Of a stretch of 64,000 bases of DNA, positions 1 through 13,095 are shown piece by piece; positions within the stretch are counted from its first letter, which is position 1, and each line of letters begins with the position of its first letter. The notes beneath the pieces were generated by a model. It saw only the letters and a program-made list of their open reading frames with translations, did not search any database and was not told where the DNA came from. The DNA lies in contig CM049322.1 of assembly GCA_026874595.1 (NCBI GenBank), positions 3,829,900-3,893,899 on the forward strand. The letters are read 5' to 3'. The translations under genes and the position numbers were made by a program. This stretch comes from Sipunculus nudus. Taxonomy: Eukaryota > Annelida > Sipuncula > Golfingiida > Sipunculidae.

Positions 1-1802
1 TACATCGACATAATACATGGACACATCGACATACTACACACTACATCGACATAATACATGGACACATCGACATAATACATGGACACATCGACATAATACA
101 TGGACACATCGACATACTACACACTACATCGACATAATACATGGACACATCGACATACTACACACTACATCGACATAATACATGGACACATCGACATACT
201 ACACACTACATCGACATAATACATGGACACATCGACATACTACACACTACATCGACATAATACATGGACACATCGACATACTACATACTACATCGACATA
301 ATACATGGACACATCGACATACTACACACTACATCGACATAATACATGGACACATCGACATACTACACACTACATCGACATAATACATGGACACATCGAC
401 ATACTACACACTACATCGACATAATACATGGACACATCGACATACTATACACTACATCGACATAATACATGGACACATCGACATACTACATACTACATCG
501 ACATAATACATGGACACATCGACATACTACATACTACATCGACATTATACATGGACACATCGACATACTACACACTACATCGACATAATACATGGACACA
601 TCGACATACTACACACTACATCGACATAATTCATGGACACATCGACATACTACATACTACATCGACATAATACATGGACACATCGACATACTACACACTA
701 CATCGACATAATACATGGACACATCGACATACTACACACTACATCGACATAATACATGGACACATCGACATACGACATACTACATCGACATAATACATGG
801 ACACATCGACATACTACACACGACATCGACATAATACATGGACACATCGACATACTACACACTACATCGACATAATACATGGACACATTGACATACTACA
901 TACTACATCGACATAATACATGGACACATTGACATACTACATACTACATCGACATAATACATGGACACATCGACATACTACACACTACATCGACATAATA
1001 CATGGACACATCGACATACTACACACTACATCGACATAATATATGGACACATCGACATACTACATACTACATCGACATGATACATGGACACATCGACATA
1101 CTACATACTACATCGACATGATACATGGACACATCGACATACTACATACAACATCGACATAATACATGGACACATCGACATACTACACACTACATCGATA
1201 TAATACATGGACACATCGACATATTACACACTACATCGACATAATACATGGACACATCGACATACTACACACTACATCGACATAATACATGGACACATCC
1301 ACATACTACATACTACATCGACATAATACATGGACACATCGACATACTACACACTACATCGACATAATACATGGACACATCGACATACTACACACTACAT
1401 CGACATAATACATGGACACATCGACATACTACACACTACATCGACATAATACATGGACACATCGACATACTACACACTACATCGACATAATACATGGACA
1501 CATCGACATACTACACACTACATCCACATAATACATGGACACATCGACATACTACATACTACATCGACATAATACATGGACACATCGACATACTACATAC
1601 TACATCGACATAATACATGGACACATCGACATACTACATACTACATCGACATTATACATGGACACATCGACATACTACATACTACATCGACATAATACAT
1701 GGACACATCGACATACTACATACTACATCGACATAATACATGGACACATCGACATACTACATACTACATCGACATAATACATGGAGACATCGACATACTA
1801 CC
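1..1802. repeat. 41-bp tandem satellite, about 44 copies, continuing off the left edge
   Basis: A 41-bp unit repeats from the first base. Each unit holds two related half-units of about 20 bp that share the core ACATCGACATA, one followed by ATACATGGAC and the other by CTACACACTA. Copies differ by single substitutions. Because 41 is not a multiple of three, three units give a 41-residue repeat in an open frame; these frames are not genes. The array is cut by the window edge. Confidence 0.97.
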
Positions 1803-2412
1803 TACCACTCCGAGAGCCTACATCGACCCTTGGACAAACGATATACTACACTGACATGCTTCATTAACACATCCACATATAAAATGCTACACCGACATAC
1901 TACATGGACTTATGGACATATTACACACGATATCGACATACTCTATACTACACCGACATACTTCATGGACACACTGACATACTACATACTACACTGACAT
2001 ACCACATACTACACCCACATACTAAATGGACACACTGACATACTACATACAACACTGACATACCACATACTACACTGACATACTACATACTACACTAACA
2101 TACTACATACTAAACCCACATACTAAATGGACACATCGACGTACTATACTACACTATCGTGCATCATGGACATATCGACATACTACATACTAATAGTCAT
2201 ACAACATGGACACTTCGACATACTACAGACTACACTGACATACTACATGGACACATCCACATACAACATACTACACCGACATACTACATGGACCATAGAC
2301 ATATTACATACTACACCGACATACTACATGGACTGATCTACATATTACACACGACACCGACATACTACATACTACACCGACATACTACATGGACACACTG
2401 ATATACTACATA
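1803..2412. repeat. Degenerate edge of the 41-bp satellite
   Basis: The same half-units (ACTACACTGACATACTACAT and variants, TACATGGACACA) continue with many substitutions and irregular spacing, then stop near 2412. This looks like the old, non-homogenised border of the array. Confidence 0.9.
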
Positions 2413-2826
2413 CCAGATTATTAGCTGTCAGAGCACCTTTACATGTAGGTCTGAGGAAGGCATTTTAAGGTCCAATGAGAGGGCAAATATGTTTCATTTT
2501 TGACAACGCCTCATGGCCTACAAGTACACTGTGAATTGACATTAACCAGACAAATCGTTAGATTTTTAAGTGTACTCTCTAACAACATCAAACATGATCG
2601 AGCAAAGCTCTCTTTTTACCCAGCATATTGGTAAACCCCTCGGCATGTTTGTTGAATTTCTAACCGCATGAATACTGGCATGGCTCGCACGGGTAACTAG
2701 ACGCAGCCAACGTGTACGCGATACAGGAAATGACTCGCTACAATAGAGAGGGGGTTTCGGTTTGGGTTGCGAGTTCACATGTATTTTCTTGTGTTTATTC
2801 ATCATTCGTAGCATAATGTTAAGATT
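2413..2826. other. Unassigned spacer
   Basis: Non-repetitive sequence between the satellite and the gypsy remnant. I see no convincing coding frame, RNA gene or repeat. It may include decayed retroelement sequence upstream of the recognisable reverse transcriptase. Confidence 0.5.
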
Positions 2827-3832
2827 ATGGGCTGTTTACCACAATATGAATGCAACATGATCGAAGACCTCTGCGATGCACTTCTGGATTTTTTATGTAG
2901 CACGACTCAAGTAGGCTTACCAGCCCAATTATCATTGCCTTCTGAGTCGGGTTGCCACGGTTACTTCCAAGCTGATCAAGGTTTGTTTCGCTTTGTTCGC
3001 ATGCCATTTGGGTTAGTAAATGCGGGTGCAGTCTTTTGCAGGATGGTTTGCAAAGTATTACGGATATTGGACAACAAGGAGAGCCACATCAATGATATCA
3101 TCATCAATGCCGAGGACAGGTAAACCTAAATTAAGGCGGTCAAGATGGTATCCGACAGACTGAACACACCCTAACAGCTAGACCAGCCAATTGTGAATTA
3201 GGAGGCGCGAGGCTGGAGTTGTTAGGCCACATGTTAGGTAGAGTTGAGATACGTCCTCAAACTGGCACGGTTGGTAAAATCATTTATATAGCTGAACCAA
3301 CGAACAAGTCACAGTGAAAAAATTTGCTAGCATAGCCAAACCTTTAACGGATTTGACAAAGAAGGGACACTCTACGGAACTACAGTGGTCTGAGGAGACT
3401 GATCAGGCATTCGAAAATTTGAGGGGTAAGATTGCTACACAGCCGGTTTAACGCTTACCTGATTTTGATGAAGTATTCATACTGTGTACAGATGCTTCAC
3501 ACGCTGGAATTGGAGGATTGCTTATGCAGCAGCATGGAGAGGACAGATTTTTGGTTCTGTACATGACAGGAAGTTGGGCGATGCCGAGAGCCGATACTCA
3601 ACAGTGGAGCGATAATGTCTTGCTTTGTGTAGCCAACAGGGATGTTGTACCCTTATCTGTAAAGCAGAGAATTCGAAATTGATCATCAACCACTGATATT
3701 TCTTGACGGATCCAAAATTATCAACCGAAGGATCATAAAATGGGCACTGGCAATGCAGATTTTCCGGTACAGGGAAAAAGTTGTTAAAGGCAAATATAAG
3801 GAACTTGCAGATTGTTTAAGCCGATGTGTATA
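2827..3832 (+). pseudogene. Broken Ty3/gypsy LTR-retrotransposon pol fragment (RT and RNase H)
   Basis: The first frame (2827-3123) carries the gypsy RT hallmark RMPFGLVNAGAVFC. It is followed by a degraded catalytic box in which the usual YxDD reads HIND. After a stop, other frames hold the RT connection region and an RNase H part with CTDASHAGIGGLLMQQHGE at about 3480-3541. A final piece near 3676-3832 resembles the end of the RNase H domain (DHQPLIFLDG, then KGKYKELADCLSRC). Stops, frameshifts and an apparent loss of residues between RT and RNase H make it non-functional. No gag, integrase or LTR was recognised. Family assignment is firm; clade is not determined. Confidence 0.85.
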
Positions 3833-6283
3833 AGCATCAAGTTACTGATGACACGCCCTAAACCGCTTTTTGATAAGGGCAGATAACGATAAGACAGTAA
3901 TCATGTAAGACTGTTAATTTAAATTTGGTAAGATTTTTAGTTTCGTTGCTGAGAAATTTTTTGTTGGAGATTCACATGGGGTTCGAGAAATTTCCACACA
4001 CAAAGTTACCCATTATACACATTGTTGCGGTCGCTCGCTTGTTTTGCTGAGCTTGTTGAGTGAGCGCTCATTGTAAGTCACAAGTTCAGGGTAGGGGGTT
4101 GGGGGCAGGAGCAAGTGGGTCAGAGAAACAGACAGTGATGTTTTTAATACATCTTTGTATGTCTTTTGATTATTTCAATTATTTTACAAATAATCATACA
4201 ATTTGTAAAGCGGCTTAGGAATTTATTGCATACTGTATAAGCTGCGATTAAGATATAAATATTTGTATTTGTGTATACATATATATATATAACACTCTAC
4301 ATATTAGCTTACCTTGCCATTTTCATTGCGAATACGACCATAACCTTCACGGCTGTAAACTATTTGGATATTAATAGATAGTATAACAACACATCCCAGT
4401 CCCCGGGATACATCGATTTCGATGCAAAATGTTATCGTAAATCTTAGGTTTATTTTCCATTGTAGTATACTTTGGGACATTAGAAAATAGCAATCTTAAG
4501 TTGCACAGACGGTAGTTCTGTCCTGCAGCTAAAAGAAAAACAAAAACAACCGGATCACAATATTTCTGGAATGTCTTGGCAGAGTTGGATGATATTGGTA
4601 TCTAGTTCTATGTTTTCAAGCATTGCAGACATGATAACCATGATTTTACAGCAATCCGAGGTCAAAATCAAGGCCAAACATAAAGGTCACGGTCATTTTG
4701 AGGCTCTAAACCAGATAATAGCTTATTTTTACTCGAAATATATATATTTTTTTATTATTTTGACACAATCTCTTTTTTTTATTTTTATTTTTGACAAAAT
4801 CTAAGTTTTAAAAAAAATCAATTAAGGTCAAGGTCATTAGGTATATGAAACAAATAAAAATAAAGGATAAAAGAAGAAAACAGAAGATACCTGTGAGTAT
4901 ATAACAGAATTATCTTTTCTGTTGGTTCAATGTAACCATGGAGTGTAATCCTGTAAACGGACAAATGGTACTTATTTGACCGATGGCAATTTAAAGAGCA
5001 GGGTTTTATTAATTAGATTTTGGGAATATCTATAAGCACTGACCCGTGGTCCACATTGTAAGTAGTTAAGGGTGAAATGACCGTGAGATATATGATCACA
5101 AGGATATGCTGCCAGGCGGTGTAAAACTCCGATGTAAAACTCCTTTAAATTAATTGAACAGATATGACAGCTTCAAGACCATCGTATACTTTAAAGCCAA
5201 CAATACTTCAGCCTGAATTGAAAAAAAAAAATGTGATTCCTCTCTTACTCTTGATAATAATTATCTGTCAGTTATTTTTGTTGACAATGGTTCTCATATC
5301 ACCTCCATGACTGACGCATGAGCTTATTTATGTATAAGCTGTTAATAGAAACTGAACATGCGCCAATGTTGACAAACTTAAAAACCATTTTCATCAGTTT
5401 CATCACAAGATGAAATTATGCAGTTTGTTTAGCGCTACCCAACCGGTGAGATACCGTCAGTGGAGTCAAAGACATGCCAGGTATGTTAATCAGTGTACTG
5501 TCACTCTTTCAGTCAAACGCTGTGCATGGATATCGCTGTGATGGACGCCCATGGAAGCTGCCAAAATACAAAAGAAATAATGATAAAATCCTTGATATTA
5601 CTTTTTTTTTAATTTTATGTAGGGGGCATATGATATCGTTGATTTGCAATAGTGTCACGATCAAGAATATTTTTTTTCATTTACCATCTGAGATTTGGAG
5701 ATTAAGGTCTCATAGTATAGTCAACTTGCCTTAATTTTTTTTAATCTTTAGCTTTAAAATCCATTTTTAATTTACTTTTAATCCCAATTGTATATATAAG
5801 GGGGTTACACCCTTAAACTCCCCCCGGGACCGTCTATTGGTTCACTGGCCTTAATGCAAATTATACTGGGGTTACATCCGGCTTTTCATATATTAGCATG
5901 TTCATTATAAGAACAAAAATGTGCATTTCGAATAATACTAAAAACAACGATTAGTCTTCTGGTTAATAAAGAATATAAAATATATTCCGAACAGAAGCCC
6001 ATATTCATATTCAAACATATAAAGACTTGAAAATCACCCTTTGCCTTCTATGTAACATGACTAAATTCCCACATTAATTAACTGTGCCAGTAACTTCACT
6101 TCTCCGGAAGTTGTCCATGAAGGAAGATTGGAAAGATAATGTAATTGTTGTTTGTGACACTTCATGAGGAAGTTAATATTCCCTCTGTGTAAAAAATATC
6201 GCATAAAATAATTATGATATTTACATGGGAAGGATCAATTGTTAAGTAGTTTATTATAATTGCTGTTAACGAAGTTCATAGAG

Positions 6284-6285
<2 letters not shown>
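3833..6285. other. A+T-rich intergenic stretch with no recognised gene
   Basis: Short open frames here (for example at 4571-4804 and 5474-5734) are low-complexity and show no family motif. The first few hundred bases may be the 3' part of the gypsy element, but no LTR was seen. Short TA tracts and T-runs are present. Confidence 0.5.

Positions 6286-6338
<53 letters not shown>
6286..6338. repeat. (TA)n microsatellite
   Basis: Uninterrupted TA dinucleotides run directly into the left arm of the inverted repeat at 6339. A second, shorter TA run lies at 6445-6467, so the inverted repeat sits between two TA tracts. Confidence 0.97.
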
Positions 6339-6340
<2 letters not shown>

Positions 6341-6405
6341 AAAGGGTATACACAGAAAAGTGGTTCACTGCCAGTGGGAACCACTTTTCTGTGTATACCC
6401 TTTCC
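6339..6405. repeat. Perfect 28-bp inverted repeat with 11-nt loop
   Basis: The left arm (6339-6366, starting GGAAAGGGTATACACAG) is matched exactly in reverse complement by the right arm (6378-6405, ending CTGTGTATACCCTTTCC). Two further bases pair on each side. The loop is 11 nt. It could be a short foldback (MITE-like) element or a hairpin RNA template. No transcript evidence is available. Confidence 0.93.
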
Positions 6406-7214
6406 ATCTATAAAACAATGAACCAGCATGGCTACTCATACATCTATATATATATATATATATATATTTGTAATTAAATCGATGTAACCCGGGGACTACG
6501 TGACAGGTGTACATTTTGGTCTACTGGACAAAGGAATAATATGCTTAAACACAATAAGCATAGGCAACTTATAAGCATTAGGCAATCATTTCAAGCTCTG
6601 TTTACACATATCTCATTACAGAATTTAATCATATTTGTGGAAGCTCTATAGGAACAGGTGAACATTTTGCATTTCCTGTTTCCGCGAGTTTGAGTTTCAG
6701 AAAATGTAAAGATACGGAGGGCCCTAGGCCCTGATTCAGAGTAACAAAGTACTTGATACACAATCGTAATTGCCAACAGGTGGCGCTGCGATAACCCCTT
6801 TGAATAAAATGAGTTGTCTCTGGGTTTATGGAGAGATAAGGAAAATGACCGCCCCTGGGACACACTTTGTATCATTTCCTACAGTTCAACGTTCAAACCG
6901 TGAATATCTGACGTGTGGTCACAGAGGAGTTCCGTGGCACAAGTCTAGTGCGACCACCGTCAGTAGATATATGCTCCCAACGCTTTCAAGCCCCAGATAT
7001 GTTAGAGTAAACAACACGAATAATGCTATACTTTTCAAGCACATTTCCGTAAATATACAAATTCATCAGCCAATAACAATGCACTAAAGAACTAAAATGG
7101 TACTTGAATCAACTCCAGTTTTTGTTTAAACCCAAGCATGATTATTTATGATATACCCGATAATATTATATTATGTATATAATATGTAATAAAACGCCAC
7201 GTTACTCTACTCAC
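6406..7214. other. Unassigned sequence
   Basis: It contains the second TA tract (6445-6467). The overlapping short frames at 6591-7087 on both strands show no recognisable protein motif. Confidence 0.45.
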
Positions 7215-7381
7215 ATGTTTAGATTCATGATGCATCCTCTGGAGCTATAAATAGAACACGGCGAGAAGCGGGGAACGTTCTGGAAGCTAAATCCGCTTAG
7301 AGTTCCCGGAGAGCTGGAAATCATGTAATGGTCCTTGCCTCTATAATTGTTTCCGTCACCATCATGGCGGGCACCAAGAAT
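7215..7381 (-). CDS. Candidate single exon of an ADAM/ADAMTS-like (reprolysin) metalloprotease, possibly decayed
   Basis: Read on the minus strand, this stretch encodes LGARHDGDGN, then DHYMISSSPGTLSG, then FQNVPRFSPCS. Reprolysins have this pattern just after the HExxHxxGxxH zinc site: HDG, an IM Met-turn, and a W/FSPCS segment. The reading frame runs to a good splice donor: AT followed by GTGAGT at plus-strand 7214-7209. Oddities are a Tyr where the family has Cys after GDGN, and MI instead of IM in the Met-turn. No clear acceptor AG lies just upstream, and the exon with HExxH was not found in the window. It may be one exon of a gene extending both ways or an isolated decayed exon. The family call rests on motif memory, without a search. 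Confidence 0.45.
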
Positions 7382-8164
7382 GGAAAACAACAATGTCGTA
7401 AAGACATTCATTTACAAGAAGCGAAGGTAGAATTCCTCATAGATTTATGAGCAGCACCGTGTTTTTAATAAAAGCAGATTCATTAATGATATATTCATAA
7501 TATACTAGTATATATTTATATCACATATGTTTCCAATTATGAACACTGAATTGTTCGCGACTGTAATATCGTACTATATTTTTCTCAAATAATTAAAAAA
7601 ACATTTCCTCGAAGTTGATTCTCTTGTGTGTAACTGGTTTCAGTTAACAAAGGCCCATTACTCCTTAAACCCATAGCGCGTAGAAATGCAGTCACAAGTG
7701 AATGACTCTGTTTGTTATGGATGTTTATAAAAGAAATATTTCCTACAATGCACTAGGGCTTCTAAATACGCCAGTGGCGTAGGCTAAATATTTCGTAAAG
7801 GAATTCATTAAAGACATTGGATTAGAACTGTTCCAAGGCTAATTACTTTAACATAAATGTTTTTGCGGTAAGAACTAAAGTGGTATTTGGTGAGCATATT
7901 AATGTGCAATTTAAAACAGAAGGCTTTTTCTTGGATTGTGACACATTTTGATGTAGTACTTTAACGGTTGAGACAAGTGGTCCCTGTCACCCTACAGTCC
8001 CTTACTATTTTGAATAGAAACGACCTCTGGTGGAAGGCGCTCAAACCTGCTGATTATTACGAGCAATGTCCAACAGATAACGCTTTTGTGGTGGGAATAT
8101 CTGTCAAGTTTTCTTTCTTATTTTATGTGTTTTAAGTAAAATCTCAAATATATAGCAGACACAC
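7382..8164. other. Unassigned sequence left of the 61-bp array
   Basis: No gene, RNA or repeat was recognised. If the metalloprotease exon is real, this would be intron on the minus strand. Confidence 0.4.
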
Positions 8165-9650
8165 CTGTGTTCGATTTCATGAGCGATGGCGAGGGCCGTG
8201 GACTGTTCTACGAGGTCCTCGTTCATTGTGTCCCATTTCATGAGGGATGGTAAGGGCCGTGGACTGTTCTCCGAGGTCCTCGTTCATTGTGTCCCATTTC
8301 ATGAGGGATGGTGAGGGCCGTGGACTGTTCTTCGAGGTCCTCGTTCATTGTGTTCCATTTCATGAGCGATGGCGAGGGCCGTGGACTGTTCTACGAGGTC
8401 CTCGTTCATTGTGTCCCATTTCATGAGGGATGGTGAGGGCCGTGGACTGTTCTCCGAGGTCCTCGTTCATTGTGTCCCATTTCATGAGGGATGGTGAGGG
8501 TCGTGGACTGTTCTCCGAGGACCTCGTTCATTGTGTCCCATTTCATGAGGGATGGTGAGGGTCGTGGACTGTTCTCCGAGGTCCTCTTTCATTGTGTCCC
8601 ATTTCATGAGGGATGGTGAGGACCGTGGACTGTTCTCCGAGGTCCTCGTTCATTGTGTCCCATTTCATGAGGGATGGTGAGGGCCATGGACTGTTCTCCG
8701 AGGTCCTCGTTCATTGTGTCCCATTTCATGAGGGATGGTGAGGACCGTGGACTGTTCTCCGAGGTCTTCGTTCATTGTGTCCCATTTCATGAGGGATGGT
8801 GAGGGTCGTGGACTGTTCTCCGAGGTCCTCTTTCATTGTGTCCCATTTCATGAGGGATGGTGAGGGCCAAGGACTGTTCTCCGAGGTCCTCGTTCATTGT
8901 GTCCCATTTCATGAGGGATGGTGAGGGTCGTGAACTGTTCTCCGAGGTCCTCTTTCATTGTGTCCCATTTCATGAGGGATGGTGAGGGCCGTGGACTGTT
9001 CTCTGAGGTCCTCATTCATTGTGTCCCATTTCATGAGGGATGGTGAGGGTCGTGGACCGTTCTCCGAGATCCTCTTTTATTGTGTCCCATTTCATGAGGG
9101 AAGGTGAGGGCCGTGGACTGTTCTCCGAGGTCCTCGTTCATTGTGTTCCATTCCATGAGGGATGGTGAGGGTCGTTGACTGTTCCCCGAGGTCCTCGTTC
9201 ATTATGTTCCATTTCATGAGGGATGGTGAGGGCCGTGGACTGTTCTCCGAGGTCCTCGTTCATTGTGTACCATTTCATAACGGATGGTGAGGGTCGTGGA
9301 CTGTTCTCCGAGGTCCTATTTCATAGTATCCCATTCCATGAGGGGTGGTGAGGGCCGTGGACTGTTCTCCGAGGTCCACGTTCACTGTGTCCCATTCCAT
9401 GAGGGATGGTGAGGGCCGTGGACTGTTCTCCCATTGTGAGGGACGTGGACTGTTCTCCGAGGTCCTCGTTTATTGTGTTCTCCGAGGTCCTCGTTCATTG
9501 TGTCCCTTTTCATATTGGGGCGGTGGACTGTTCTCCGAGGTCCTATTTCATAGTATCCCATTCCATGAGGGGTGGTGAGGGCCGTGGACTGTTCTCCGAG
9601 GTCCACGTTCACTGTGTCCCATTCCATATTCGGGCAGTGGAATGTTCTCC
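8165..9650. repeat. 61-bp tandem minisatellite, about 24 copies
   Basis: The period is 61 bp: TCCCATTTCATGAG recurs at 8231 and 8292. Each unit holds GATGGTGAGGGCCGTGGAC and TGTTCTCCGAGGTCCTCGTT. A variant with GCGATGGCGAGG and TTCTACGAGG appears in two units three periods apart (183 bp), so small blocks were copied. The right end is irregular with truncated units. It is richer in G+C than its surroundings. Confidence 0.97.
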
Positions 9651-10254
9651 GGGTTCCACGTCCAGTGATACTCCCTTCTTGCTACTGACGCTGTCATAAT
9701 CCGCGAGTCCCAGAATGTGGCGCCGCCAGCCGGTCTATTTGCTCTAACCTCCGAACGTTGTGTATCTACAGTTTAAAATATTTGACAAACTATTTGTTTT
9801 GAGAGGCATATTCATATACTGCTTACTCCGATAATGCTTACACAGAAAGGTAGCGAATTTCAAGATATTTTTTTTCCTCATTTATTCAATTAAATTATAT
9901 TACTTAAGTTTCCACTCAGACACATGCGCGACAGAAGACTTTTCGGAAGTTCACAAATGACAAAACATAATAGTTATAAAATACCTAATATTTAGCCCTC
10001 GAATTGGTAATTTTTATACACTGAATACATGCTATGTACAGTATAACCCCTCTAAGACGACCAGCACAAATGTGACGGTCGTGGTCAGGCTGCCAGGTTT
10101 AGACGGTGATTGAATGTTTATTAGAGAAGTGGGCACTATGCTATTTCGCATGCACAAAACAACTGGGTCTGGATGTTACAACAGTGAATGAAGAGGGTAT
10201 ATGAATTTTATCCAGTGACTCCGGTCGCCTGATCAAATGGCGGCAGGATTCGTT
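9651..10254. other. Unassigned spacer between two minisatellites
   Basis: Single-copy-looking A+T-rich sequence. No frame or motif supports a gene. Confidence 0.5.
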
Positions 10255-11055
10255 CTACCCGCAGAATAAGTTCATTCAGCGTCCTGTCTCCCTCCATGTA
10301 GTCCCTGATCCGGTCAGGCTCAGGGTGTCTGCCAGTTCATCCAGCGCCCTGTCGGCCTCGACGTATAATCCCTGATCCGGTCAGGCTTACGGTGTTTGTC
10401 AGTTCATCTAGCGCCATGTCGGCCACCACGTAGTCCCTGATCCGGTAAGTCTCACGATGTCTGTCAATTCATCCAGCGTCCTTTTGGCCTCCATGTAGTA
10501 ACTGTCTGGTCAAGCTACGGTGTCTGTCAGTTCATCCATCACCCTGTCGGCCTCCATGTAGTCCCTGATCCGGTCAGGCTCACGGTGTCTGTCAGTTGAT
10601 CCAGCGTTCTGTCGGCCCCAACGTAGTCCCTGATCCTGTCAGATTCACGGTGTCTGTCAGTTTATCCAGCGTCCTGTCAGCGTCCTTGTATATAGTCCGT
10701 CATCCAGTCAGGCTTACAGTGTCTGTCAGTTCATCCAGCGCCCTGTCAGCCTCCACGTAGTTCCTGATCCGTTCAGGTTTACGATGTAAGTCAGTTCATC
10801 CAGCGTCCTGTCGGCCTCCTTGTAGTCCCTGATCAGGTCAGTCTCACGGTGTCTGTCAGTTCATCCAGCGTTCTGTCGGCCTCCACTTAGTCCCTGATCC
10901 GGTCAGTCTCACGGTGTCTGTCAGTTCATCCAGCGTCCTGTCGGCCTCCACGTAGTCCCTGATCCGGTCAGTCTCACGGTGTCTGTAAGTTCATCCAGCG
11001 TTCTGTCGGCCTCCACGTAGTCCCTGATCCTGTCAGGCCCACGGTGTCTGTCTGA
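10255..11055. repeat. 65-bp tandem minisatellite, about 12 copies
   Basis: The period of 65 bp was measured between GT(C/A)AGTTCATCCAGCG at 10920 and 10985. Units share CTGTCGGCCTCCACGTAGTC and CTGATCCGGTCAG, with scattered substitutions and small indels. The array is unrelated in sequence to the 61-bp array 600 bp away. Confidence 0.96.
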
Positions 11056-13095
11056 CAAGTACGACTCACGCCGGTTCTTAACACAAACAGTAGTTAACAT
11101 TTCTAATAATACCGATAACGACCATGTCATGTACTGTTTATAAACAAAATAGAAGAAGGAGTGTACAGAACAGATTAATTGTCTCAGTATACACTAGATG
11201 TCACCACGATATGTCACCATGATCAATTTGCGAAGTCAGACATCTGTTGGCGACTACTAGTGCTAAGTTATATATCATACGAAATGAGCTAAGTTACATA
11301 AGTTATATGTGGAGGTCCGTCAAAATAACCAAAACACGCGTCAAGAAGGACATCAGTAATTTTGTATGGCGTTTTGCAACTAGTGACCTTTCACCTTACA
11401 CACACACACACACACACACACATCCTCACACCCACACATATATATGTTCATGATAATTAAGATCGCTACACCCATTTTGTTTGCAAATATCAGGTGTGTG
11501 ACCCATATTTCAGACATTTTTTATTGATTATAGCCGAAAATTACACCTATCCGAATTGCTATTATAAGGAGATTTTTATAGACGTCAAAGATAAAATGGT
11601 TTTTGATTTCAGGTTTTATTGCAAAAAAAAAAAAAAATTTCTATTAAGCGAATTGCTATAGGTAGAGATGACTGTATATTTTTATAGGAAGAGTGAGATT
11701 AAAAAGGGCTTATAACAAACAAGCTAAGAGGACTGAATAAAACCGGTTGACAACTAGCGTTAATAATACATGTGGCATTATGTTGTTTAATACAAAGTAA
11801 GCAAGAGTCGATTCGACTTCACAGAGTCAAGAATTCAGAATAGAGAGCAAATGGCTTAAATTAATACAGATGATGGTCAGTTTAATTCTATTCGGACATT
11901 GGATTGTCTAGAACTCTTGATTTCCTCTGATTCTACGTCACATAGATTTATAAATGAATTTTATCTGACGACCCTTGCTTAAATGTTACTTTCTCCAGCT
12001 GTACATTAAACAGATGAATGATGTGTCGGCATAATGAAATTAATCACTTGGTAGTCTCCCAAATGATTTACGAAATGTCTGCAGGGAATTGTCCATGACG
12101 GAATTGCACAACTTGCCAATTATATTTCAAACGATATGTAAACGTACACGTCCTTTAAACATTTGTGATATATAGATAAAATATTAAGGATGTTCATTTT
12201 TTTATCTGGTACTTTAGGTATACTGTACATGGAATACACTGTCCTCTCACGTATATAACAGTACCTGCAGAGTTTTTATTCTGAAAACATTTCCTATCGC
12301 ACATTTACAGCAAAAATAAACTTGCACCGGCCGCAACTCAGTGGGCCGAAAGAAAACATAATCATAGAGTTTTGTCAAAGTCGCATTAATCACGAAGACG
12401 ACTAACAATTAAAATAAAACCTGATTTTGATTCTTCATGTCTAGTACATCTTCCTTTCTTGAATGCAAGTGTTTGCGCATGCGCAGTATTGCACCTTCAG
12501 CCATCACGTATTGTAAACAGACAAGGATTGTGGTAATAACAAATAGGACGGAAACACCAAATATGTAAAAAAAATATATCTCTGAGACATTGGTCCTGCA
12601 TTGGTCCGTTGGTCATGCACGATATCGGTTTAAATCATTTCCCATATTACCAGAATACTGTAAATTGCACAATATTTGTGTTTCCCAGGAGCGGTTGCGT
12701 ACCATTTCTCAAACTGAGCTGAGTGAGCCCACATTTAGCTCTAGTACTCAGTTTTACCACTTGATGACAGCACTTCATCATTTTGATGGACACTGGCCAC
12801 TCTAAAAAGTGGTTGTTCGATCCCTGAGGTGTGTGTCTTTTTTGAACGGCTAAATGTTAATATATATTCCATGTTTGTTTTTTTCAACGTGTATCTCCTC
12901 TTGATATAATTCTGATTTGAATGCAGTGAACCTAAAATACTGTGAAAGTTAGATTTTGATGGTCTTCTCTTTGCAGTGTTTGGCGGTTATTTTTTTTGTT
13001 GCCACTTAAATTTATTGTTTTAATATCAGCCCTGATTCAGGGCTAACATAAATTTTATGTCCATCTTTATAATATGATTCTGGACGCTATGGATA
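11056..13095. other. Unassigned sequence with a CA microsatellite
   Basis: A (CA)n run with variants lies at 11397-11440. A frame at 12590-12805 contains a short LHNICV string that recalls the end of Harbinger-type transposases, but nothing else supports it. No gene is called. Confidence 0.5.

Noticed and set aside
428-2401. Open frames of 60-85 codons rich in His, Thr and Tyr
   Set aside because: They are the 41-bp satellite translated; repeat length is not a multiple of three, so all three phases stay open.
8165-11055. Regularly spaced repeats considered as CRISPR-like arrays
   Set aside because: Units are head-to-tail with no unique spacers, and the context is animal DNA.
12590-12805. 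Possible Harbinger-type transposase end (LHNICV string)
   Set aside because: Only one short motif; the expected preceding nuclease motifs and spacing are absent.
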